Assembly: GCA_029168955.1 (NCBI GenBank)
Contig: JAPDOI010000907.1
Location: 62,001 to 126,000, forward strand
Direction of reading: 5' to 3'
Source: Aplectana chamaeleonis
Taxonomy: Eukaryota > Nematoda > Chromadorea > Rhabditida > Cosmocercidae
DNA length: 64,000 nt
The notes below the pieces were generated by a model. It searched no databases. It saw only the letters and a list, made by a program, of their open reading frames with translations, and was not told the DNA's origin. Of this stretch, positions 10,201-24,037 are shown piece after piece; positions within the stretch are counted from its first letter, which is position 1, and the number at the start of each line of letters is the position of its first letter. Position numbers and translations under genes: made by a program.

Positions 10201-13200
10201 TCCGTCTACCCGAAAGTTGCTGTCCGTATGAAGTTCCCTGAGCAGAACTGGCTGCCGGACATTTATAGCAGGGCGTAGGGTATAGAAATGTGGCATAAAA
10301 GAAGCAGAACATAAGAAGCCAGCGGTAGATCGTCGGTTGCTACCGGCATCACATTTACGGCCCCTTCCGTCCCTCCTCCCTTTATATTGCAATCCACTGC
10401 CCTTCCTTCCGATTTGTAAAGCTCCCAAGCGAATATTATCGCTTTACTATCTCTGTCATGATTAGGAAAAACGTGTTATTTACCTAACTAACCAACGCTA
10501 TGCCCCTGTTCACTATAAATGAAATATGTACCTACGTGGATGATTATCTTTCGAGAAGCAGATTTCGATAAGCTCGGACTTGCAGCGTGTGTGAACTAAT
10601 TTATGGAAGTTGGTAAATCGAAATGACTGAGCGGGTGTAATGAGTGGCGAACAGAGAAGGTGCGGTTGTGGAGCTGCTGTTTTTTCCTTCAGATTGGCAA
10701 GGGAATGTCTTCGGAGCTCTGCGCCCTCCATAAAACGCGTCGCTCACTTCTCAAGATACACGTTTTCCTACCTGTTTTCTTCGCTAGAAACGGTTAAGAA
10801 TCAGCATGAAAAAATACAAAATCTGGTTTTTTTTTCAGATTCTGCACTCTTAGGTAAGTCCTGCATACTCCGATTGCGGCCCTGCAAACTTTCTATGGCC
10901 TCATGCACTCTCCCACTGGGACCTGTGCACCTATTATGACATGCTGCACACTCTCATTGGAAGCCTGCACATCCCTACTGGGGTCCCGCACACTTTCTAC
11001 GACGTCCAGCACACTCCCACTGGGGCCCTTCACACTTTCTATGACGTCCTGCACACTCCCATTGGGGACCTGCCTATTTTATATGACGTCCTGCACACTC
11101 CCACTGGGGTCCTGCACACTCCCATTTGGGTCCTGCACACTTCCTATGACGTCCTGCGCACTCCCACGGGTCCTGCACACTTTCTATGATTTCTGTGACG
11201 TCCTGCACACTTTCTACGATGTCCAGCACACTCCCGCTGGGGTCCTGCACACTTTATATGACGTAATGCACACTCCCATTGGGGTCCTGCACACTTCTCA
11301 TGACGTCGTGCTTACTTCCAGTGGAGACCTGCACGTTTTACGTGACGTCCCGCACACACCCATTGGGGTCCTGCACACTTCCACTGAGGTCCTGCACACT
11401 GTCTATAACGTCCTGCACACTCCCCAAATCCTAGCGATTTCGTACAGCGTCCCGTACACTACTACAGAATACCTGTCGCTACGATTAGAGCGTACCCCCT
11501 CTAGCGCTGGATGGCTCATGGAATATTTTCGTTACCCACGGCCAAATGTGAGCTCCACGGACAAACTTGGTTGCCCCGAGTCGCGCAAGAGGTGGTTCAC
11601 GTCGATTTTTCGGTAATCGATATATGTCCTACCCACCCAAATGTTGGTACCATTTACATCCCAGTTTTGATCGACCATTGCTGAGATCCGCGGTACACAT
11701 ACGCACACACATACACACATTGGGGCATAACTGCTTTAAGTATAAGGATTATGAGCAAGTCATCCATGTATTCAAAAGGTTTGAAAAGTACGTTATTTTC
11801 AATTTTCGCGCTAGTAGGGTACCTATACTCCAACATGGAAACTGTTATATCGGCTAACAATAGGCTGAAGTTACCTCCCTGAGGAACTCCTTTCGTCTGT
11901 TGAAGCACATGTTCTCCGAAACGACAGTAACTGCTGCGTAAAAGATAGTCAACGTGATATATCAAGTCTGTGATGGTATAATATCTGTAACCGCCTTTAT
12001 CTAGCTCAGAATCTCGATAGAATACTCTGTATCCATTGGCAGCTATCCATATTTTATTAGCATTTTTGAAGCGAATTTTCAAAAATTCTTTTATGTTATA
12101 CAGAATAAAACTGTGTGGAAGGTTACTGAACATATCAGTAAAATCAGCAGAATAAACTTGAACCCCATTGGTACTCAATCTACATAATTCAGCTGCTATG
12201 TTAATGTTGGAGATAGACCAATAGATCTTGAGTCCTCCCATCCTTTGGTAACCCACATTGGTGTAATTAATGAAATGTGTCTTCAGAAACGAGAAAACTT
12301 TTGTAGTTCTACTGCTAATGGTTTCATACTGCTGTTTCTTGCTCACATGATACATCTGAATTTTATGGCATCTACAGTTTTAAATCGTTGGTGAATTTCT
12401 TTCGAGGAACCACCCTGAACACAAAGGGAAGATTTGAAAAGCGGTATCCTATGTTTCCGCCGTAAAGCTGGAAATGGGCCTCATATTCGTACTCAGTTCC
12501 CCAAAGTACCTCCTGTATGGAATAAGGGCGAAAAAAAATTCACTCATCTAAGCTCTAAAAAATGGGCTTGAGCTTACACCTCTGGGGCTCCGAGTGTCGA
12601 AAAGTATTTTAGGCTCAAACTTCGCTCTCGGGGGTTATTCGGGGGCACGAATACAGGGTACGGCACGAGGTGTGGACAAGGCTAAATTTGCTCAGACCCC
12701 CCTCCCCTCCAGAAGCAAACTTCTGGCGATTTTCTCAGACCCCCCTCCCAGAAGCGTTAATAGGTCAAATTTTTGGCGAATTTCTCGGATCCCCTCCCAG
12801 GAGCGTTATTTATCTGTTTCTGTTGTAAAATCAGAAGAAAAGGAGCAACTTAATCCAAAAGATGTATAATTTAAAGAAGAACAACCATTTAGAAATCAAG
12901 ACATTAACAGTGAATCAGGTCACGGACGAGGCTTCTCTAGACGGATTACATGAAGTTGCCTGTGTTGGTAAATAACTTAGCTATAGTAACGCTTATTATA
13001 AGGAAGGCTCTCGTAATGTTGAACATAAGATACATAGATTCTTCGGACGTGTATCCAAAAATTTTGAAGAATTCCGGGTAGTAAGGGTGGAAGAGAAGAG
13101 TGAAGAAGATGAAGTGATTGGCAAAGGCCAAGAATACGAGATGTATCGAAGAAATAAATTTGTTTTCAATTTAATATGAGTTCGTAAGTTTATTTCGCAT

Positions 13201-16200
13201 GTCCAACAACGAGTCACTTCCGATGTATGCACTGCTAGTTGGAAAGACCGTCATCTAATTTGGCTACGCTGCGAATTTCATTCTCCAAAACCCACTCATA
13301 CACGAAATACACGACACGGGTTCGATCCCGCAAGGTGCTTAATTTTTGGAAGACGTTAGACCTCACTTTTTTTGCAAAGTGAGGGTCACGACAGTAGGGC
13401 AGTCGAGTCGAGAGTGGTAGATTTGACCTATATACTAACTTTCACCGTCTAAGATGGACGCTGAAAGGCACTATACTGTGTGGCCTACACCTGCCGCACG
13501 TACGGTCCCGCTGGAAGTCTACATTTTTCAAGGTGTGAGTCAGGAGAATACTATATTCGAGTCGAGCGTGGTTGATTTACCGCAAATACAAACTTTAGCG
13601 GCATCATAGGAACGGCGAAGACCGCTACACTGCACGGGCTCACACTTTTTTCAAGTGCGGTCCTGCCGGAAGTCCACATTTTCGAAATGTAGGAGTCGCG
13701 AGAGTGAGATATTGGAGTCTAGCGTAGACAATTTACCCCGTGTACTCACTTTTATCGTCTAAGATGGAGACTGAACACCGCTACAGTATTAGGGCTCACA
13801 CTTTTTTCAGATGTGGTCCCGAAGAAAAGGGGCATGTCTGAAATTTAGGTGTCATGACAGTAGGATATTCGAGTTTAGCGTGGCGAATTTACTCTGTATA
13901 CAACCTTTTACCGTCTCAGTGTAACGCCGAAGACAAACATTGATAGCGGAACATGGTAAAAAAACGTCCAAGTCCACAAATCTGAGTTAGGGTTTTAAAA
14001 CAGCTGTAACTTAAGTTCCAAATAAGCTACCCGGGGTTTGAGAAAAACTAAGAAACTACGTTTGTAACCCTACTGAAAGGAACCTTACCCGCTTTCAGAG
14101 GACGCCTCACAAAAAAGTTCACTAGGTGTGGACCTTTGATGTTTTGAGCGCAAAAGTCCACACATAAATCCGCTGGCTAGGTGATAAAACGACCACGCTG
14201 GACTCAGATATCCTACTCTTGTGGCTTCTAATTATCAACATTGCCGACTTTTGGCGGGACCACACTTGAGAAAAGTGTGAGCATTTGCAGTGTAGCGGTC
14301 TTTGGCGTTCCTATGATGCCGCTAAAGTTTGTATAGAGGGTAAATCAACCACGCTCGACTCGAATATCGTATTCTTCTAACCACACAGTGTAGTGCCTTC
14401 CAGCGTTCATCTTAGACGGTGAAAGTTGGCGTATAGGGTGAATCTACCACTCTCGACTCGGCTATCCTACTTTCGTGACCCTTACTTTGCAAAAAAATGT
14501 GAGGGCTAACGTTTTGCAAAACATAAGCACCTTGCGAGACCGAATCCGTGTTGTCTGTCTCGTGTATGAGTGGGTTTCGTAGAATGAAATTCGCGACGCT
14601 CCCAGAATTGATGACGCTCTTTCCAACTAGCCAGTGTTTGTGCCATGTCTGGTCTGGCTAAAGTTCAAGCACCTTTTTTGTATCTAGACATTTATTAGTG
14701 TATGTTTTTCCATACATCTGGAATCACCTGTTATTCTTTGACTTGCAAAATGAATTTACGAACTTATTTCATTAAAAACATACTTAATTCTTTAACAAAT
14801 CTCGTCTTCTTCGCCTTTGCCAATGACTTCGTATTTCATATTATTTTCATATTTATTACATGTGCCGAGACACAGGTGAATTAACAGCAAATGAAAAAAA
14901 ATTAACGACAGAACAAACAACAAATTCAATCACTAAAACAAAACACTACTACCAAAGAAGCTATAATGAAATTGACTTCTGTTGAAGATACTGGCCGACA
15001 ACATTTTTGAAACCAGAGTAGGTGGATGGAACTTCCCATTTCTTGCTCAAGCTCAGATAATCCAATCCCGCACCAATCGTGAAGAAATGCCGCCTAGTCT
15101 GGGAACGAGGCCTAAGGAAGCTAAGTTTGTACCTTTGTCCTCTTGTATTTGAACGTATGAGGGTAAAAAAACTCGGAAAGGTTCAATCCTACCGAACCAT
15201 TCAACATTTTAAAAACCAAATATAAGTCATTTCTCCTCCTAACAGCAAGCGAGTCCAAATGCAACCTCTTATTCCTAATGTATCCCCTAGGAATTGTACT
15301 ATACGAAAATCCCATTGCCCGTATGAAGACCTTCCTCGTGAAGCTACGTTGAACCGCTTCTAGTTTTTGAACTAGCATTCGCTTATGCGGTGCATAAACA
15401 CACGTCCCATACTCCAACACAGACCGGACGTAAATCTTATAAGCTTTGGTCAGTAGCTGCGGATCCTTAGACCGTAAGGATTTGAATAATAAAAAGAGCC
15501 TCTGTTGCGCTTTAGCAGCAATGTGCCTAAAATGTTCATCAAAAAGGAGTTTATTATCGACTATGAATCCAAGATCCTTAATTTTATCGACCGCCTCGAT
15601 TGGTACATCATTGATTTTGTAAACGGCCTGGTTGTTGGAATGTCCCAGGTGCATGCTTTTGTTTTCACGACCGAGAGGGGAAGGCCCCAAGCTAGGGACC
15701 AGCAATAAACTGCATCAATACCACTCTGTAAGAGTGTGACCACGTCACCGCCTACTTCACCGTACACTTTAATGTCATCCGCAAAAACTTCACACCTAAC
15801 ACCACATCGTTCAACAATTTGAGGAATGTCGTAAGCATAAATGTTGAACAGGATCGGAGATAAGACTCCCCCTGTGGAACCCCACTTGGAGCACTTCTAC
15901 GGACGGAAAGGGAAGAATTAACACGAACCTGGAAGGTTCTATCTGTCAGAAAGGCTTCAATCCAGCTGACAATGCTTTTGTGGATGCCAAGCTGATTAAG
16001 TCTGAGGGTAAGCTTTGTGTGGTCAACTTTGTCAAACGCTTTTTGAAAGTCAAAATAGATAACATCCACATTATTTTAACTATCTAAACTAGAGGTCCAC
16101 TGATTTAGCGTTTCAATCATCTGAGTTGACTTCCCTTTCCTGAACCCATGTTGTCGATCAGACAGCAGTATATTATCCTCGAGATATGTTACAGTAGCCA

Positions 16201-19200
16201 TCTTCAAAATTTTTCCAAAAAGTCTTCAGAAAATCGGGGTGATGCTTACTGGCCTTTAATTGGATGCCTCAGAGTGCGGAGACTTCTTTGGCAGTGGGAC
16301 CACTAAGGAATGTTTCCACCTAGTTGGAACCTCTGACCTGTTAAATATCAAACTGAAAAGAATTTCCAAAGGCGTGGAGATGTGAACTGCCACTCTCTTA
16401 AGAAAAGCGAATGGGATGTCATCAGGCGTTACAGAGGAAGAACAGGGCCATTTTGAAAGAAGTTTCAAAATAGTATTACGATGAAAAGAAAGAGAGTCAT
16501 GCATTATAGCTGATGTCAAAATCACATCCGAAACAGCTGCTACAGGGGAGTCATTCACAAATATCTTCTCAAAAGTGTCAGCAAGCAGCTCAGCTTTATC
16601 GTAATCAGAAGTGAGAAATTCTCCATTACTATTATACAAAGGGCCAACACGTTCTCTGGGCTTAATTCGTGTGCCAATAAATTTGAAAAACGCATTTCTG
16701 TTGCCGGATTCAATAACTTTCTTTTCCACCGAAATGTTAAATCTGAAAAGCTTTTTTTTCAAATGCTTTTGTAGCTGACCTATAGCTATTCCAGTCCTCC
16801 TCTAGATTCGTTGACATAGCCTGCTTGAACATTTTGTTTTTGAATTCAAGAAGTCGAAAGAGATAATGCGGCAAGTTGCTAGATGATAGAGGAACTTTTC
16901 GAAGAGGCACAAATAGGTTAATAACATGATTCAAAATGAACAGGAACGTCTCGCACATCTCGTACTACACCCAAACGAGCCTGACCAATCAACAGTATCT
17001 AGATAGATTACGATTATGTCGTAATTTGCCAGTTTGAAATCCCGTTTCAGTACAAATTTATGCTCACTCAGCGAACCCTCTAGCTTAAAATGTATGGTAG
17101 CGTGATCACTAGTACCCAGCGGTGCCAAAATATTGACCGTAGACACCAAACTCAGCTCACTGCTGAAAATAAGATCCAAGGGGTGATTACCTCTAGTGTT
17201 TCCATGCACCAGCGGACAATATTGATGACTATTTATAAGATCAAGAAAAGCACTGGTCAAAACATTACCGCCTTGCATTCCCGAAAGATCCTCCCACAGC
17301 AATTTAGGGAAATTGAAATCGCCCAACAACAAACAAGGAAGAGTGCAAGCAGTTAGATCACTGATGCATTTACAAAGCTGCACATTGCTGCTAGCGTTAC
17401 ATTTAGGCGACCGGTAATCAAGAATAATCCTACACTTGGTTACATTAGAATGTAGGTTGCAGGACAGAATTTCATAGGAATTTTCCACACTTTCATTGAA
17501 GACTAACTCAGCAAAAAGTCGGCGCTTAACGAGTAAAGCTACGCCTCCTCCTTTTAGCCGGGGTCGATCACACCTCAAAACATCGTATGAGGAGCACAAA
17601 TCGCCAAGAAAAGGTCTTAACATAGCACTAGGCTTAAGCCAGGTTTCCGTCAACGCGGCAACCTCCAAATCAAAGCACAACAAAGAATATCTGAGCGACT
17701 GAGCATTTTTATGCAAGGACCTAATATTGCTAAGAATGCAATTTAAGCCTGTATAACCACAACGAGGAACAATTTCAAGACTGACATCATGTTTCCGAGG
17801 ACCTTTCAACCATTTAAAGGACTGCAGTCAGAGACAACATTAATTGACACATCAGATTTTACGGATGGAGATAGTACATCATTATTAACAGTATTCAATG
17901 GCTTCAAATTTGCCCAACGAGAACTGGCTTGTCTGAGGCAACGGGTTCGGTGACAACAGATTGGTAGGATGTGCGAAAACGGTGGAAACAACAGATTTTG
18001 GCATTGCCTGCGGCCCACTACTCCGCGCCTCTCGCTCTGCTCTGGCTCTGCTCCGCTCCTCCCAAGTTAAGGAGGGCCTGAGGAAAATTTTGTGAGTAGG
18101 ATAGTGCCGGAGACGAGGGGCGCGCTGTAATATAAGATTTGCTTGAAAGGATGACGGCAAAATGATTTTGAGGAGCCTAGGACGTGAACGAATAAATGGA
18201 CCCATGCGGTATACCGTTACAGGAGCACAATCTATATTCAGGAAATCAAATAAATGGCGAACAGAGATGAAATCATCCATAACACGGCAGGTAGAAAATT
18301 TTGACGTACTTCCAGGAAGTCCAATGAGAACGATCGAGCGTCTACGCTCCATTTCTTCAAAGTCAATAGATTTTGACAAACGAGCAGTGGGTGATGGCAG
18401 GTCATTGCGTGAAACCAATCGATCATCAACATCTGAACTCACACGTGACGAGTCGAGCGCTTTTTTAAGTTCGGCGTTTTGCGTCCTCAGTGTTGTGATT
18501 TCTTCTGTAAGTTCGCGGTTACGATTCATCACGGAATGAAGCAGCTTTCGGTCTTCGAGTAGTGCAGTTATCACCGATATGAGATGCTGCGGTAGTGTTC
18601 GATCACGAAGCAGGAGATCAACGTCCCGATCGAAACCATCGACACGGCTCGAAGGGGACAAGGTCAGGCAGTGTCGTTTCCTACCCCGCTCTTGAGTAGA
18701 ATGAGCAGGTGGAGTAGTATCCATCAGAATAGTCGAATAGTCGATTGTAGCAGAATTCGCAAGAGCACGACGTCGAGATCGGAATGGAGAATTAACGAAG
18801 GTTTTTCGTAGATCGATGTGGGGATGGGTAGGATCGATCGGCAACCACATCGGAAGAGGGGTGGGTGCGCCGCCGCACACGGTCAACACAGGCAGCGAAT
18901 GGAACTTCATCGCCTCCACTCTTCTCTTTCGCCCCATTCCGTAGCTTCTGGGCATGTTTGCAATTCAATCCACAACTATCCTTGATACACGCCCAGAACC
19001 TATGTGGCCTATATTCAACCGTAGGATAACCTTTACTATAATTTCAACCTTTACGAAAACTTAATTACAACAAGGTTTCATGTTAATTGGACGGTATTAT
19101 CGAATTTTTTGCAAACGAAAGGAATGTTAAACAGTGTACCTGTCCCCAGTCAGAATGGTTCACATGGTTTCATGGTTTCCCAGTGGAGCTCAGACCCCCC

Positions 19201-22200
19201 TCCCCCTCCCTCCTCCCTTGAACAACTCAGACCCCGAGGTATGGATATCCACACCCTGCGCCGAACCCTGACAAGAATAACAACACCCACGTTTGAAAGT
19301 CTCAGAAAGAATGGTATCATTCCTGTGAACAATAACTCGTTTGAAAAACCCTTCCATGAAAAATTGACTTCTGTGGGCCTGCCAAACGATAAACTCGAAT
19401 GGTTGAGCGAGGTCGTTAACAACGTTTAGTGGATTTCAATTCTTTTTGATGTTTTTTCTTTCGCGCTTTTTCTCCTCTCAATGTCTGTCATGCTAAATAC
19501 TTCTGAACCGCGGTCAACCAGATAACTGCTACTTTTAAAACCGGATTCCTCCTAGGTGACAGTTGAGGCGAACATACACTAACTAGGGATCGCCTTAAAC
19601 TCAAACTGTATTTTCGAAAAACGGTCATTGAGGGTAGATGGGAGGCAAAAAGAAACAATTTCAAGTTTGGAAAATTCACTAATGCAGATAGGTAGATCAG
19701 AAAAGACCTTAGACAGGAACGAAGCCAGAACTTTGGATTTTGAGGATGTATCGTCAATCTCTGGCTGGATGTTTTCCTATCCAAGTGTTCCAACCCCTCA
19801 CGGTAAAATGGGAGAACGCTCCACATTTGCACAAGAAATAAGGAAAATACCCAAGGTTTTAACACTGACAAGAATGTAAGGTGAGCGCCCTTACCCTTGT
19901 CCCCACATATATTTTAGAAAAACGCCTCTCAATTGATCGCTGAAACACTTTAAGGAGATTTATTTTGATATGTGACGCTGGAAAATGGTTCAGACAATAT
20001 GAAACCTCGCGCACTTGTTCCTTGAACAATGGCCAATAGGTTTGCCAACAGAAATAATTGTCAAAAACAGAAGTGACTTTACCGAAACTGAAAAATTCAA
20101 TGAAGCGAACTTAATACACTACCGCATGGCTTGAATACTCCAGACAAGCGTTTCATTATCAGATCCAAAGTATTTTGTAGAACCGAAGCGCTGTTTTGGA
20201 ACCGCATTCTAGCCGTTACCTTCAGCAAACCGTTATTATCGGTAAACTTCGGAGCGGAGTCGTTCTGCGGCGTACACAAAGTACGCGGTTGCGTATAGAT
20301 CCTACCAACACCGCGTTTTTGGAATCCGAGAATATTAGGAAAATTTGCGTTCAATTTTGATTTAGGAATGATGTTACTCGAGATGTCCAACACGAATTTG
20401 AGGCCCTTTTTCAGTTTTTCGAGAGATAGAAGTAGAGTATTGTGCGCTAATGGCATTTTACCCACGGTAATCTACCGTAAATGTTCAAATACCAAAAGCG
20501 AAGGTCATATTCGTGCAGGGTTCGGCGCAGGGTGTGGATATCCACACCGGGGGGTCTGAGTTGTTCAAGGGAGGAGGGAGGGGGGGTCTGAGCTCCACTA
20601 GGAGACCATGTGAACCATTCTGACTGGGGGTAGGTACACTGTTTAAAATTCCTTTCGTTTGCGAAAATTCGATAATACCGTCCAATTAACTTGAAACCTT
20701 GTTGTAATTAAATTTTCGTAAAGGTTGAAATTATAGTAAAGGTTATCCTACGGTTGAATATAGGCCACATAGGTTCTGGGCGTGTATCCAGGATAGTTGT
20801 GGATTGAATTGCAAATAAGCCCAGATTGGAAGCTACGAAATGGGACGAAAGAGAAGAGTGGAGGCGATGAAGTCATTGGCAAAGGCGAAGACGACGAGAT
20901 TTGTTAAAGAAATAAGTATGTTTTTAATGAAATAAGTTCGTAAATTCATTTTGCAAGTCAAAGAATAACAGGACATTCCAAATGTATAGAAAAACATACA
21001 CTAATAAATGTCTAGATACAAAAAAGGTGCTTGAACTTTAGCCAGACCAGACATGGCACAAACACTGGCTAGTTGGAAAGAGCGTCATCAATTCTGGGAG
21101 CGTCGCGAATTTCATTCTACGAAACCCACTCATACACGAGACACACAACACGGATTCGGTCTCGCAAGGTGCCTATGTTTTGCAGAACGTTAGCCCTCAC
21201 ATTTTTTTGCAAAGTAAGGGTCACGAAAGTAGGATAGCCTAGTCGAGAGTGGTAGATTCACCCTATATGCCAACTTTCACCGTCTAAGATGAACGCTGGA
21301 AGGCACTACACTGTGTGGTTAGGAGAATACGATATTCGAGTCGAGCGTGGTTGATTTACCCTCTATACAAACTTTAGCGGCATCATAGGAGCGCCAAAGA
21401 CCGCTACACTGCAAATGCTCACACTTTTCTCAAGTGTGGTCCAGCCAAAAGTCGGCAATGTTGATAATTAGAAGCCACAAGAGTAGGATATCTGAGTCCA
21501 GCGTGGTCGTTTTATCACCTAGCCAGCGGATTTATGTGTGGACTTTTGCGCTCAAAACATCAAAGGTCCACACTTAGTAAACTTTTTTGTAAGGCGTCCT
21601 CTGAAAACGGGTAAGGTTCCATTCTGTAGGGTTACAAACGTAGTTTCTTAGTTTTTCTCGAACCCCGGGTAGCTTATTTGGAAATTAAGTTACAGCTGTT
21701 TTAAAACCCTAACTCAGATTTGTGGACTTGGACGTTTTTTTACCATGTTCCGCTATCAATGTTTGTCTTCGGCGTTACACTGAGACGGTAAAAGGTTGTA
21801 TACAGAGTAAATTCGCCACGCTGTACTCGAATATCCTACTGTCATGACACCTAAATTTCAGACATGCCCCTTTTCTTCGGGACCACATCTGAAAAAAGTG
21901 TGAGCCCTAATACTGTAGCGGTGTTCAGTCTCCATCTTAGACGATAAAAGTGAGTACACGGGGTAAATTGTCTACGCTAGACTCCAATATCTCACTCTCG
22001 CGACTCCTACATTTCGAAAATGTGGACTTCCGGCAGGACCGCACTTGAAAAAAGTGTGAGCCGGTGCAGTGCAGCGGTCTTCGCCGTTCCTATGATGCCG
22101 CTAAAGTTTGTATTTGCGGTAAATCAACCACGCTCGACTCGAATATAGTATTCTCCTGACTCACACCTTGAAAAATGTAGACTTCCAGCGGGACCGTACG

Positions 22201-24002
22201 TGTGGCAGGTGTAGGCCACACAGTGTAGTGCCTTTCAGCGTCCATCTTAGACGGTGAAAGTTAGTATATAGGTCAAATCTACCACTCTAGACTCCACTGC
22301 CCTACTGTCGTGACCCTCACTCTGCAAAAAAAAGTGAGGTCTAACGTCTTGCAAAAATTAAGCACATTGCGGGATCGAACCCGTGTCGTGTATTTCGTGT
22401 ATGAGTGGGTTTTGGACAATGAAATTCGCAGCGTAGCCAAATTAGATGACGGTCTTTCCAACTAGCAGTGCATACATCGGAAGTGACTTGTTGTTGGACA
22501 TGCGAAATAAACTTACGAACTCATATTAAATTGAAAACAAATTTATTTCTTCGATACATCTCGTATTCTTGGCCTTTGCCAATCACTTCATCTTCTTCAC
22601 TCTTCTCTTCCACCCTTACTACCCGGAATTCTTCAAAATTTTTGGATACACGTCCGAAGAATCTATGTATCTTATGTTCAACATTACGAGAGCCTTCCTT
22701 ATAATAAGCGTTACTATAGCTAAGTTATTTACCAACACAGGCAACTTCATGTAATCCGTCTAGAGAAGCCTCGTCCGTGACCTGATTCACTGTTAATGTC
22801 TTGATTTCTAAATGGTTGTTCTTCTTTAAATTATACATCTTTTGGATTAAGTTGCTCCTTTTCTTCTAATTTTACAACAGAAACAGATAAATAACGCTCC
22901 TGGGAGGGGATCCGAGAAATTCGCCAAAAATTTGACCTATTAACGCTTCTGGGAGGGGCGTCTGAGAAAATCGCCAGAAGTTTGCTTTTGGAGGGGGGGG
23001 GTCTGAGTAAATTTAGCCTTGTCCACACCTCGTGCCGTACCCTGGTTCTTGTCAATAAACAGCTTCGAAAAGTGGGCTTTCTACGGCTAGCAGCATTTGT
23101 GTGTTACTTCTGTTCAATGAGGAAGAAATTCACGCATTGCTGTTTTTTGTAGAAGTCGAATTACTAGTGCTACAGAGGAAATATTGTAAAGAAGCTAAGA
23201 ATTTACAGTTTTTTTCAAATGTCAAATTTTTCTTTTTTCTGATCAAAGTCCCGCGGAGCTATGGGGTAGGGGTTTGCAGAAGCCCCGCTGAACTTGATCA
23301 AATAAAAGCCTAATGTTATGTTGAGATTCAAAGAAGATGATCACAGTACTATACGTGGGCCCTCGACGCCATTGTTTCGAGTGAATGAAGTATTGGAATG
23401 TATTATTTTAGAAGTCTTCGAATGAATGAGTAATTCGGACAATCCTTTCGAAGAATTTTTTAAAGATAGCCTTATCCAAGTCTCCGAATGATTGACTTTG
23501 TTCGAGTAAGGCATCTTCAGAGGTCGCGAATAAATCAGTTTTTCGAATATGACGCTCTTAGAACTCTTGAAGAATGGAATAATTTCAATAAAGGCTTCCA
23601 AAAATTTTCTTTGATTATTGAATTGATTCGAAAGCCTGTTCTTTATTCGATTTGAATGAATATCCGGGAAATTTATCCGAATATTTGGATAGAGATAGAA
23701 TTTTCGACTTCATTTCGACTATTGCATGACTATTTTTGAAACATTCGAAAACATGAATGCAGAACATTCGAAAAATCAAATATTTCATTCAAACTCCCAA
23801 ATGAACCGAATATTTGAAAAAAAGGCTAATTTAATTCCCCGAAAGAATCAAATATTCGAAAAAATCGAGAAATTGAAGCCTCCGATTGAATCGAGTATAC
23901 GAAAAATTCAGAAATTTAAGTTTCTGAATGAACCGAATACTTTAATTTCTCTAATAATCGTCTGACTCGGTCTCAAATCTACAGAGTACCCGGCTGAGTT
24001 TT

Positions 24003-24037
<35 letters not shown>

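Larger units (their letters stand above)
14831..18903 (-). mobile_element. CR1-clade non-LTR retrotransposon, 4.07 kb
   Basis: The minus-strand element carries ORF1 with a coiled coil and an ORF2 with endonuclease and reverse transcriptase. Copy B of the fold-back element gives the uninterrupted site, so the insertion borders can be read directly. ACTTC at 14826-14830 is repeated at 18904-18908, a 5-bp target duplication. The 3' end lies at 14831. Multiple frameshifts in ORF2 show it is inactive. Confidence 0.88.
12654..19270 (+). mobile_element. Fold-back hAT-like element, copy A (2.54 kb, carrying a CR1 insertion)
   Basis: The termini are CAGGGTACGGCACGAGGTGT at 12654 and its degenerate complement ending GCGCCGAACCCTG at 19270. 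After removing the CR1 (14831-18903) and its 5-bp duplication, the length is 2,539 bp, against 2,529 bp for copy B. Almost the whole element is one long imperfect palindrome. The outer parts share the AGAGTGGAGGCGATGAAGT/TTGGCAAAGGCGAAGACG stretch, and the inner arms share tRNA-like boxes and 146-164-bp tandem modules. CAGGG termini and 8-bp target duplications point to the hAT superfamily; no transposase is encoded. It lies inverted relative to copy B. Confidence 0.85.

Noticed and set aside
12654..23044. Assembly artefact making a false giant palindrome
   Set aside because: The copies differ in sequence, length and CR1 content, and the flanks show meaningful swapped duplications; an artefact would be near identical.
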